NCBI GenBank assembly: GCA_964427955.1
Contig: CAYRWY010000348.1
Coordinates: 1-6,327 of the forward strand
Direction: 5' to 3'
Source of the DNA: JACRBK01 sp964427955
Lineage (GTDB): Bacteria; Chloroflexota; Anaerolineae; Aggregatilineales; Aggregatilineaceae
DNA length: 6,327 nucleotides
Positions within the stretch are counted from its first letter, which is position 1. Every line of letters starts with the position of its first letter. Under the pieces are notes generated by a model. It had not been told where the DNA came from. It saw only the letters and a list, made by a program, of their open reading frames with translations, and searched no databases. A program made the translations under genes and the position numbers. Positions 1 through 5,475 of this stretch are shown here, piece after piece.

Positions 1-604
1 AGATCTCCACCAGGGTGGGCAGGGGGGCAATGTCGCCGCCCATGCTGTACACGCCGTCCACGACCACCAGCTTCCCGGCATCGTCCGGCAGCTTCTTCAA
101 GACGCTTTCCAGGCTGTCGGGATCGTTGTGCGAGAAGCGGCGCATCTCGCCCTGGCTCATGCCGCGCGCCATGAAGCAGCCATCGACGATGCTGGCATGA
201 TCGTCTTTGTCGATGATGGCGTAATCGTTGCGCTGGACGATGGCCGAGATCGTGCCGACGTTGGTTTGATAACCGGTGCTGAAGACAATGGCCGCCTCTT
301 TGCCGACGAACTTGGCCAGACGCTGGTCGAGCTCCAGGTGGAAACGCAGCGTGCCGTTCAGGAAGCGGCTGCCGGTGCAGCTCGTCCCGAAATGATCGAG
401 CGCGTCACGCGCGGCGGCTTTGACGCGCGGATCGGTGGTCAGGCCGAGATAATTATTGGAACCGATCATGACCACTTCTTTGCCCCGGAAGACAGCGGTA
501 GTAGCGTCGGAGTCTTCAAGCGGCTGGAAGAACGGATACAGCCCCAGTTCCATGGCTTCCCGCGCGCGGGTGAACTTCAAAGTCTTCTCAAAGATGTCTT
601 TCAT
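1..604 (-). CDS. Alpha-oxoamine synthase, serine palmitoyltransferase-like, C-terminal half beyond the window
   Basis: PLP-dependent enzyme of the alpha-oxoamine synthase family, which condenses an amino acid with an acyl-CoA and releases CO2. I read 201 residues from ATG at 604; the family is near 400, so about half is present. Visible motifs: GSNNYLGL (48-55), GSRFLNGT (78-85), STGYQTN (109-115), DHASIVDG with His136 at the position that stacks on PLP, and VDGVYSMGGDIAPLP (182-196). The GSR-LNGT, STGYQ-N and DHASI-DGC combination resembles bacterial serine palmitoyltransferase more than BioF (GGSR-VSG) or Kbl (SVRFICGT). The PLP lysine and the DDAH/DEAH aspartate lie outside the window, so activity cannot be judged. 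The start is fixed by an in-frame TAA 18 nt upstream; an AAGGA lies 12 nt before the ATG. A close alternative is 2-amino-3-ketobutyrate CoA ligase or 8-amino-7-oxononanoate synthase. The family is near certain; the substrate is an inference. Confidence 0.9.
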   Translation of the reverse strand, partial: MKDIFEKTLKFTRAREAMELGLYPFFQPLEDSDATTAVFRGKEVVMIGSNNYLGLTTDPRVKAAARDALDHFGTSCTGSRFLNGTLRFHLELDQRLAKFVGKEAAIVFSTGYQTNVGTISAIVQRNDYAIIDKDDHASIVDGCFMARGMSQGEMRRFSHNDPDSLESVLKKLPDDAGKLVVVDGVYSMGGDIAPLPTLVEI

Positions 605-648
605 GATAGTCGTGATTCCTTATCTGCTGGCAGAGCGGCCCAATGATT

Positions 649-661
649 ACGGATGATCCGT
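649..661. promoter_or_regulatory. Short palindrome upstream of the oxoamine synthase gene
   Basis: ACGGATGATCCGT is a perfect 6-bp inverted repeat around one central base, 45 bp upstream of the synthase ATG in the 118-bp gap between two minus-strand genes. It could be an operator. I see no convincing promoter hexamers or terminator in this gap, so the synthase may simply be co-transcribed from the gene upstream. A 13-bp dyad can occur by chance. Confidence 0.2.
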
Positions 662-722
662 GAGCAACTGCGCGGGATTGTAACCAGTTTGAAGGAACTT
701 GGCGACAAGTCCGCAGCGCGGC

Positions 723-1604
723 TCACCACTCCAGGTTGCCCGGCGGAAGATCGTTCTCTTCGACGTCGGGAGCGGGATCTTCCCATTGTTCTTCAGGCCG
801 GTCGGGCACTGCCGAGAGGAACGACGGCAGGCGGTTGTGGGGCGGGCGTTGGGCATGGGTGGGGCGCTCCTCCCAGTCGGGCAAGGGCGCGGGCGGCTCC
901 AGTGCCGGGGCCGGCGCGGCTTCGTGCCGGTCGGGGAACCAGATCCCTTCCAGCCAATCGACCAGGGACTTGATCGTCTCCGGCGTCAGGCGGATGGCGG
1001 CCTCAAACCCCAGCGGCGAGAACGCGTACAGCCGGGCGAAGTGCTCCCGCACCACGAAGATGGTATAAGGCTGTTCCCACCGTTCGCGCGTCCACAAGAA
1101 GGCGATCCCGTTTTCGCGCCGGACCAGCTCGACCCACCGGCTGCGATCCGCCGTGGCGAGCGGCGACAGCCGGAAACGCAGCGCCAGCGCACTGAACAGC
1201 GTGAAAGTGAATTCGAGCGTGGTCTGGGCGCTGTGTCCGATCTGAGCATCGACCATCAGCGTGGCCGAATCATCGTTACTGCTGAGGATAGCCGTCGCCT
1301 GGCGCTGGACCGGCTCGCCGAGCTTGGGCACGAACTGGATGTGCGACAGCAGCGGCGCATTCGCAAAACGCCGGGCCAGATCGGTGTCCAGGTCGATCTC
1401 GCCGGAGAAAAACTGCTGCAACGTGACCGGCGCGGAAACCTGGATGTTGCGCGTATGGCCGGATTCGCGGAGTTCCACGCCCAACCGCTGGCGGTCCTGG
1501 TTGGTGATACGTCGCGTAAATTCGCGCGTCATGCGGATCAGCTCGTCCACCGGGATTTCTTCGAAGTCCCTGGAAGGCGAGTGAGGAGTAATCGAATCGG
1601 ACAT
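723..1604 (-). CDS. Hypothetical protein with Pro/Glu-rich C-terminal tail
   Basis: I do not recognise this 293-residue protein. Residues about 11-225 look like a folded soluble region with alternating hydrophobic stretches (for example IAFLW and TIFVV near 167-184) and several Trp residues. Residues about 228-293 are rich in Pro, Glu and Ala and are probably disordered. There is no signal peptide, membrane helix or recognisable catalytic motif. The ATG at 1604 is preceded by AGGAG 11 nt upstream and by a TATAAT-containing promoter, which supports this strand over the Arg/Gln-rich opposite-strand frame. It lies 118 bp upstream of the oxoamine synthase on the same strand, so the two may form an operon. 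Its role is unknown; no function should be inferred from the neighbour alone. Confidence 0.8.
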   Translation of the reverse strand: MSDSITPHSPSRDFEEIPVDELIRMTREFTRRITNQDRQRLGVELRESGHTRNIQVSAPVTLQQFFSGEIDLDTDLARRFANAPLLSHIQFVPKLGEPVQRQATAILSSNDDSATLMVDAQIGHSAQTTLEFTFTLFSALALRFRLSPLATADRSRWVELVRRENGIAFLWTRERWEQPYTIFVVREHFARLYAFSPLGFEAAIRLTPETIKSLVDWLEGIWFPDRHEAAPAPALEPPAPLPDWEERPTHAQRPPHNRLPSFLSAVPDRPEEQWEDPAPDVEENDLPPGNLEW

Positions 1605-1642
1605 CGCGAGAATAGCTCCTGCCTGACACCAGTTCGCCCCTG

Positions 1643-1671
1643 ATTATACGGCACGTCCGGCAAAAGCGAAA
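1643..1671 (-). promoter_or_regulatory. Promoter of the 293-residue hypothetical gene
   Basis: On the minus strand a perfect -10 hexamer TATAAT (1648-1643) sits 17 bp after TTTCGC (1671-1666), a poor -35. A start near 1636 would give a leader of about 30 nt, containing the AGGAG ribosome site, before the ATG at 1604. The -10 match and its position are the support; the -35 is weak. Confidence 0.5.
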
Positions 1672-1754
1672 AAAGCGCGGTTGGGCGTTACCCCACCCCA
1701 GGCAAGCGGGCTTGTTCCTCTCGCTGTTTCGGATTGTAATCAATGTGGAGACTC

Positions 1755-1771
1755 GTAGGGGCTGCCCCTAC
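1755..1771. repeat. Short intergenic palindrome GTAGGGGC-T-GCCCCTAC
   Basis: Perfect 8-bp inverted repeat around a single T in the gap between the hypothetical gene and the binding-protein gene. The GTAGGGGC element recurs at 1870-1877, where it starts a second imperfect hairpin (GGGCGC...GCGCCC, 1874-1893). This looks like part of a dispersed intergenic repeat family rather than a gene-specific operator. It has no T-tract, so it is not an obvious intrinsic terminator. Confidence 0.5.
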
Positions 1772-1806
1772 AGAAGACTGAGCACGCGAAAATTCGCCGT
1801 GTTTTA

Positions 1807-1912
1807 CCTCACCCCCTGACCCCCTCTCCACCCGGTGGCGAGGGGGAGGGTCGCGGTGGAAATGTCGAGGTAGGGGCGCCGCTTGCTGCGCCCTGCTTTG
1901 AAGAATGGTAAT
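1807..1912 (+). repeat. Dispersed hairpin repeat, copy A
   Basis: The first 41 bases (1807-1847) match the reverse complement of 6287-6327 at 39 positions. The core forms a hairpin: CCCCCTC-T-CCACC pairs with GGTGG-C-GAGGGGG with one internal mismatch. Similarity to copy B continues loosely through a TAGGG element, a GGCGCC-containing GC block, and GCTTTGAA followed by AATG, suggesting a unit of roughly 90-110 bp. The CCTCACCCCC-GACCCCCTCTCC style is what I know from Chloroflexota intergenic repeats. This copy lies just past the 3' end of the binding-protein gene; relative to that gene it has the same orientation as copy B has to the VTT gene. Confidence 0.8.
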
Positions 1913-1931
1913 TTTTTCCCCCCCAAAAAAT
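1911..1931. other. A-T6-C7-A6-T homopolymer dyad after the binding-protein gene
   Basis: On the plus strand the tract reads A, six T, seven C, six A, T: a 7-bp A/T inverted repeat around a C7 loop, 22 bp past the stop of the minus-strand binding-protein gene. Read as minus-strand RNA it gives a U6 run followed by G7 and A6. The U run could help end transcription, but I find no stable GC stem before it. It may also be a spot where sequencing or replication slips. Confidence 0.4.
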
Positions 1932-1953
1932 CCTCAATCGCACCAGGCCAGAC

Positions 1954-3126
1954 TCAACAGAGGCGCGGCGAGTGCTGGTCGAAGGTGCCCAGCGCCAGGT
2001 ATTCTTGTTCCGGGAAGCCGAGCGTCTGGCTGATGCCTTCGGCGACTTGCAGCAGGCTGCGGTACAACACCCCGGACGGGGCTTGCTTCGCCACGGTCAC
2101 GTAGCTGTTGCCGATTGCCCCGTGATAACGATCCAGGGCCACCGGTCCACAGGGTCCATCCAGCACCAGTCCGGACAGAACTTCCTTGAGTCCGGCCTGC
2201 CCGTTCGACAGGTCGCCGTGGACTCGTTGAAGGGCGGTCAGGCCCGCCTTCGTATTGAGATAATACTGGAGCGCGAACGACGAGGGGAAGTTGAAACGCT
2301 CGGTGAAGCTGGTCTGGTACGCGGCGACAAACTGCTGCCACTGCGGCGCGGGATTGTCGTCCGCCGTGGGCCCGCCCGCCACCAGACCCGCCAGATAATC
2401 GATGTCCTCACCGCTGCTCAAAATGGATTGGTCGGTGGTGATGCTGCCGCCGAGCAGCGGCTTAGGCTTGCCGGTTTCCTGGTATTGGCGGAGAAAGGTG
2501 CTGGCATCCGTGCCGCCGAGCGCCACGAAGACGGCGTCGGCAGTGCACGGAATGGCGGCGATGGCCTCGCGATAATCGGTTTCGCCCAACGAGACCCAGA
2601 TCTTGCGCGGCACCGTCCCGCCCCGGCGGCAGAATTCCATCATGAAGCCGCCGACCTGGGCGAAGGGGTAGGAGTATTCTTCGCCTACCGTGACGATCTG
2701 GCGATAGCCCAGCACGTCGTAAGCATAGGCTCCGACGCCCGCCACGACCTGGACGCCGTTCAGTGAAAAGTTGAAGAAGTTAGGCGCCGTATCCTGGATC
2801 GTCAGTTCTTGCGCGCCGGATGACCCGTTGAGAAAGACGTGGTCCTGGTGCTGCCGGGCATAGTTGCGGACCGCCAGACCCTCGTTGCCGGACAGCGGCC
2901 CGACGATAAAATCGACCTGGTGCTGCTCGATCAGGGCGGCTGCCCGGTACTCTGCCGCGTCGGGCGTGCCTAGCGTCGCCTCGACGTGCAGCTCGATCGG
3001 ACGACCCACGACCTCACCGCCGAACTCCTGAACGGCTAACTCGACCCCCCGGATACCGTCTTTTCCCAGCGATTTGAACGGTCCGAATAAGGTTGCTAGA
3101 ACTCCAATCCGTAATGGGGTGGTCAT
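1954..3126 (-). CDS. Orphan type-1 solute-binding-fold protein without signal peptide (LivJ/AmiC-like)
   Basis: A 390-residue protein with the type-1 periplasmic-binding fold used by branched-chain amino acid, urea and amide receptors. Residues 5-35 (LRIGVLATLFGPF...GKDGIRGVELAV) are the usual start of the mature domain. DFIVGPLSGNEGLAV (72-86), FLNGSSGAQELT (98-109) and VGEEYSYPFAQVGG (147-160) fall where this family binds ligand and crosses between lobes. Exported members carry a signal peptide and often a lipobox; here the fold begins at residue 5. An in-frame TAG 39 nt upstream leaves no room for a leader and no ATG, GTG or TTG between. GGAG lies 8 nt before the ATG. No permease or ATPase gene is in view, and an XRE regulator lies upstream on the same strand. 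I infer a cytoplasmic ligand sensor, as AmiC is, rather than a transporter part. The ligand is unknown. Confidence 0.88.
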   Translation of the reverse strand: MTTPLRIGVLATLFGPFKSLGKDGIRGVELAVQEFGGEVVGRPIELHVEATLGTPDAAEYRAAALIEQHQVDFIVGPLSGNEGLAVRNYARQHQDHVFLNGSSGAQELTIQDTAPNFFNFSLNGVQVVAGVGAYAYDVLGYRQIVTVGEEYSYPFAQVGGFMMEFCRRGGTVPRKIWVSLGETDYREAIAAIPCTADAVFVALGGTDASTFLRQYQETGKPKPLLGGSITTDQSILSSGEDIDYLAGLVAGGPTADDNPAPQWQQFVAAYQTSFTERFNFPSSFALQYYLNTKAGLTALQRVHGDLSNGQAGLKEVLSGLVLDGPCGPVALDRYHGAIGNSYVTVAKQAPSGVLYRSLLQVAEGISQTLGFPEQEYLALGTFDQHSPRLC

Positions 3127-3162
3127 CCCTCTGGCTCCTCTACTGGGCAGGAGTGTCCCCGC

Positions 3163-3178
3163 CTAGAGTCTACTCTAG
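3163..3178. promoter_or_regulatory. 16-bp dyad at the binding-protein promoter
   Basis: CTAGAGTCTACTCTAG is a perfect 7-bp inverted repeat with a 2-bp centre, 37 bp upstream of the binding-protein ATG. It overlaps the likely -10 and start point, as repressor sites often do. Its sequence differs from the TCGCAAATA palindromes, so a different protein may bind it, or it could act as an RNA hairpin in the 5' leader. The 8-mer GAGTCTAC recurs at 3269-3276, at the end of the regulator gene. Confidence 0.45.
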
Positions 3179-3206
3179 TATAGTATAGTTAAAAAATGAT
3201 AAAAAA
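3177..3206 (-). promoter_or_regulatory. Probable promoter of the binding-protein gene
   Basis: On the minus strand two overlapping TATACT hexamers (3187-3182 and 3182-3177) lie in a very A/T-rich stretch (3179-3220), unlike the surrounding GC-rich DNA. No good -35 is seen; T-runs occupy its place (3200-3206). Transcription would start near 3170, inside the 16-bp dyad. The A/T-rich block could act as an upstream element. The position and composition support a promoter; the exact hexamers are uncertain. Confidence 0.45.
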
Positions 3207-3210
3207 TATG

Positions 3211-3230
3211 AAGAAAAACTATTTGCGATC
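3211..3230 (-). promoter_or_regulatory. Half-site of the TCGCAAATA operator upstream of the binding-protein gene
   Basis: The minus strand reads GATCGCAAATAG here. It contains the 9-mer TCGCAAATA found in both palindromes at 4136-4155 and 4267-4286. One arm matches the 20-bp palindrome at 9 of 10 positions; the other arm is degenerate. It sits about 25-50 bp upstream of the TATACT elements, a suitable place for a regulator to act on the binding-protein promoter. Confidence 0.45.
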
Positions 3231-3276
3231 TATGGTGGGACTATTGTTTCCATCGGGCGGGATGCCAGGAGTCTAC

Positions 3277-4077
3277 CTAGTGGCAGATGCTGTCCAGCAG
3301 CCGCCACAGCGCCCGGCAGCCTTCCTGCTCGTCTTCGGTCATGGTGTCGATCCCGGTGCGGTAGATCTCGTGCGGGCGCAGCAGCCAGTACAGCTTTTCC
3401 AGGCTGGTCGGCGCTTCTTTGCGCGGCAGCAGAATGTTCAGCACCACGCGGGTGCGCACGTCCTCGATCACCGTTTCGACGCGCTCGCGCGGGATTTCGC
3501 CTTCGCCCGAATCTTCGAACAAGGCGTTCAGCCGCTTCAACGTCGCGACGAGATAGTGCTCCTCCGGGTTCTTACGGAGCACTTTCCCGGCGATCCGGCC
3601 CACCTCGTCGGCGGCGGTGAACTTGCGGACGCGGAACATCGGCTGCTGCTGGCGCAGGCGGGCCACTTCTTCCAGCAGCCGCGACATTTCCTGCCCATCA
3701 AAGGGGAGACTGCGCGCGCGGTCGAGCGAGTCCAGCAGGCCGAGGAACATCTGCTGCTGGTTCGGCGCGAGCGCATCGAAGCACAAGCCGACGTATTCGG
3801 CGGTGGGCGAGAGGTGGGTGGGATAGTACTCGGCGGGGATGTAGTCCGCCATCTGGAAGATGCGGATGTGATCCAGCCCCAAAATGTCGCACACGGCGCG
3901 CAGCACCAGGGGGTGTGGACCGGGGGCACTGCCATCTTCCCCCTGTTTGAGCAGGTTGCGGATCGTGCTCTCGGCGACTCCGGACGCCGTCGCCAGCATG
4001 TTGGCGCTCATCCCGCGTTCGTCCAGGACGCGCCGGATGAAACTGCCCAACGTCTCTTGCGGTTTTTCTTCGGCCAC
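3277..4077 (-). CDS. XRE-family helix-turn-helix transcriptional regulator with novel C-terminal domain
   Basis: A 266-residue predicted DNA-binding regulator. Residues about 10-70 form an XRE/Cro-C1 helix-turn-helix: helix GSFIRRVLDERG (11-22), then SANMLATASGV (24-34) and recognition helix AESTIRNLLKQ (35-45), then PHPLVLRAVCDILGLD. Residues about 85-266 are mostly helical and unrecognised; they may sense a signal or oligomerise. There is no membrane segment or protease motif. The start codon is GTG at 4077 with GAGGAG 10 nt upstream; the only ATG further upstream in this frame is followed by an in-frame TAA. The gene precedes the binding-protein gene on the same strand (150-bp gap) and diverges from the PLD gene. 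A perfect palindrome lies over its promoter, as expected for autoregulation. The HTH call is firm; the regulated targets are inferred from the shared motif. Confidence 0.9.
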   Translation of the reverse strand: MAEEKPQETLGSFIRRVLDERGMSANMLATASGVAESTIRNLLKQGEDGSAPGPHPLVLRAVCDILGLDHIRIFQMADYIPAEYYPTHLSPTAEYVGLCFDALAPNQQQMFLGLLDSLDRARSLPFDGQEMSRLLEEVARLRQQQPMFRVRKFTAADEVGRIAGKVLRKNPEEHYLVATLKRLNALFEDSGEGEIPRERVETVIEDVRTRVVLNILLPRKEAPTSLEKLYWLLRPHEIYRTGIDTMTEDEQEGCRALWRLLDSICH

Positions 4078-4096
4078 GGTGGATTTGCTCCTCAGG

Positions 4097-4126
4097 TTGA
4101 CAACCGTCGATGTTCTATGTTACGAT
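4097..4126 (+). promoter_or_regulatory. Candidate distal promoter towards the PLD gene
   Basis: TTGACA (4097-4102) is a perfect -35, with TACGAT (4121-4126) after an 18-bp spacer as a fair -10. Transcription would start near 4133, so the palindrome at 4136-4155 would cover the first transcribed bases. It would leave a leader of about 200 nt before the PLD ATG, in which I see no convincing structure other than the second palindrome. A separate dyad, ATGTTA-CGATGA-TAACAT, spans 4117-4134. Confidence 0.35.
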
Positions 4127-4154
4127 GATAACATGGTTCGCAAATATTTGCGAA
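4125..4154 (-). promoter_or_regulatory. Probable promoter of the XRE regulator gene
   Basis: On the minus strand TTCGCA (4154-4149), inside the 20-bp palindrome, is followed after 18 bp by TATCAT (4130-4125), a 5-of-6 match to the -10 consensus. The start would be near 4118, giving a leader of about 40 nt before GTG 4077. The -35 lies in one arm of the palindrome, so a bound regulator would block polymerase. Confidence 0.45.
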
Positions 4155-4155
4155 C
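4136..4155. promoter_or_regulatory. Perfect 20-bp palindromic operator in the divergent control region
   Basis: GTTCGCAAATATTTGCGAAC is a perfect 20-bp palindrome between the divergent regulator and PLD genes. It covers the likely -35 of the regulator promoter and the start of the plus-strand TTGACA promoter. A second copy (4267-4286) and a half-site (3211-3230) share its core TCGCAAATA. Position, symmetry and repetition make it a strong candidate binding site for the XRE protein encoded beside it. Confidence 0.75.
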
Positions 4156-4266
4156 GACGTTTAAAGTTTGCCATCGCTTTAGCTCTATTCTCCCCTGCTG
4201 CTCCGTCGATCTTCCATCTGACCCCCGGCGCTGGCACCTGTGTCAGTTTCCGTTTCTCTCGTCCTG

Positions 4267-4286
4267 GTTCGCAAATATTCGCGAGC
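4267..4286. promoter_or_regulatory. Second operator copy directly before the PLD gene
   Basis: GTTCGCAAATATTCGCGAGC matches the 4136-4155 palindrome at 18 of 20 positions; both differences lie in the right arm. Both copies are also preceded by TG. It sits 46 bp before the PLD ATG and overlaps the probable -35 of the proximal PLD promoter. The two centres are 131 bp apart. Confidence 0.7.
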
Positions 4287-4296
4287 AAAGATTAAT
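4268..4296 (+). promoter_or_regulatory. Probable proximal promoter of the PLD-VTT operon
   Basis: TTCGCA (4268-4273), inside the second operator copy, is followed after 17 bp by ATTAAT (4291-4296). Start would be near 4303, with a leader of about 30 nt that carries the AAGGAGG ribosome site at 4321-4327. The arrangement mirrors the regulator promoter, where a TTCGCA from the palindrome also serves as -35, so one protein could control both in the same way. The hexamers are only moderate matches. Confidence 0.4.
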
Positions 4297-4332
4297 GGTA
4301 ATCGGACGCGTGTAACGAAGAAGGAGGGGAAG

Positions 4333-5460
4333 ATGAGCAACTCTTTTCAACTTTTGGTTGGGGCCGAGGCGTTCTTACGCGAATTCGCCGCCTCTGTGCG
4401 CGACTGCCACCGCAGCCTGTACGTCCAGTTCTCGACCTTCGAGGGCGACCGCAGCGGCCAACGAGTGGCGGATCTGATGATGCAGGCGGCGCGGGCCGGG
4501 GTGGACGTCCGGCTGATCGTGGACTGCTACAGCGACGTGGTGATCAACGATACCTATCCCAGCCTGCTGCACCACCAACCCGACCTCGCCGCCGAACGGA
4601 CCGCGACCTATGCCCTCTACGACCGGCTGCGCGACGGCGGGGTCGCCATCCAGCGCACGGCGCCGCCCGGCTGCCTCGGCATGTTCATGCTCTTTCGCAA
4701 TCACAAGAAGATGGTGATCCTCGACGGCACCACCGCGTTCGTCGGCGGGATCTGCGTCAGCGATCACAACTTCGCCTGGCACGATTTTTTCGTCAAAATC
4801 CAGGGCGACCTCGTCCCGCCGATTGCCTGCGACTTTACGTCCACCTGGGCGGGTCACACGCGATCCTTCGACGCTCCCGCGCCTGCCGGGGATTTCATCC
4901 TGAATCAGGGCGCCGGACGCCCGGCCATCTTCCGCCACATCCTGCACCTGATCGAGACGGCCCGCGCGAGCATCGTCATCGAATCGCCGTATCTGCTGGG
5001 CGATCACCTGGAGCGCCGCCTGCGCCAGGCCGCCGAACGGGGCGTCCGCGTCACGCTGATCCTGCCGTTTCGCAGCAACCAGGCCATGTACCGGGTGTGG
5101 GTGCGGCCTCTGCGGAGGTTCCTGAGCCATCCCAACATCCGCATTTACGGGATGTGGGGGACCAACAACATGACGCACGCCAAGCTGATCGTAGTCGATG
5201 GGCACTGGGCGGGCTTTGGCTCCTTCAACATGTTCGAGCTGGAAGGGCTGACCCAGAAAGACCTGACCGTCTTTTCCGACAATCCCGACCTGCTGCGGCA
5301 GTTCCAGCAGTTGATCGCAGACGACCTGAGCCACAGCGTGCTGTTGAAAGCGCCGCGCTGGAGCTGGGGACGCAGCAGCTACCGGCTGGTGCACCGCTTC
5401 TTCCGCTGGTGGACCGGCTGCCTCGTCAAAAATCAGCGATGGTTGGCCGTGTACGGCTAG
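4333..5460 (+). CDS. Phospholipase D superfamily protein, cardiolipin synthase-like
   Basis: A 375-residue enzyme with two PLD (HKD) motifs, both intact: H124-K126-D131 in HKKMVILDGTTAFVGG and H282-K284-D289 in HAKLIVVDGHWAGFGSFN. Family members form a covalent phosphohistidine and transfer or hydrolyse phosphatidyl groups; cardiolipin synthases of the ClsB type join two phospholipids. This protein has no N-terminal membrane helices (as ClsB lacks them) and a basic, Trp-rich C-terminus (residues 341-371) that could touch membrane. I start at ATG 4333 because AAGGAGG lies 5 nt before it at 4321-4327; an in-frame GTG at 4240 has no such site and would run through the operator. It is divergent from the XRE gene and leads into the VTT gene in the same frame. 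Another PLD activity, such as a phospholipase or nuclease, cannot be excluded, but the two separate HKD halves and the VTT partner favour a lipid substrate. Confidence 0.92.
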   Translation: MSNSFQLLVGAEAFLREFAASVRDCHRSLYVQFSTFEGDRSGQRVADLMMQAARAGVDVRLIVDCYSDVVINDTYPSLLHHQPDLAAERTATYALYDRLRDGGVAIQRTAPPGCLGMFMLFRNHKKMVILDGTTAFVGGICVSDHNFAWHDFFVKIQGDLVPPIACDFTSTWAGHTRSFDAPAPAGDFILNQGAGRPAIFRHILHLIETARASIVIESPYLLGDHLERRLRQAAERGVRVTLILPFRSNQAMYRVWVRPLRRFLSHPNIRIYGMWGTNNMTHAKLIVVDGHWAGFGSFNMFELEGLTQKDLTVFSDNPDLLRQFQQLIADDLSHSVLLKAPRWSWGRSSYRLVHRFFRWWTGCLVKNQRWLAVYG

Positions 5461-5475
5461 AAAGCGACTCCGGCT

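Noticed and set aside
699..1643. A 314-residue open frame on the plus strand opposite the hypothetical gene
   Set aside because: It is Arg/Gln/Gly-rich, and the minus-strand frame has the TATAAT promoter and ribosome site.
1783..1804. Hairpin CACGCGAA...TTCGCCGTG followed by TTTT, a terminator-like shape on the plus strand
   Set aside because: No plus-strand gene ends there, and the minus strand lacks a T-tract after the stem. The stem also has a bulge. It is probably part of the repeat-rich gap.
1755..1912. Possible CRISPR or tandem array in the repeat-rich gap
   Set aside because: The GTAGGGGC and hairpin elements are not regularly spaced and there are no spacers of uniform length.
3196..4128. 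A 310-residue plus-strand frame opposite the XRE gene
   Set aside because: The minus strand has a clear helix-turn-helix, and the plus frame runs through the A/T-rich promoter region without a ribosome site.
4240..4332. An upstream in-frame GTG start that would lengthen the PLD protein by 31 residues
   Set aside because: There is no ribosome site before it, it would run through the second operator and promoter, and AAGGAGG at 4321-4327 clearly serves the ATG at 4333.
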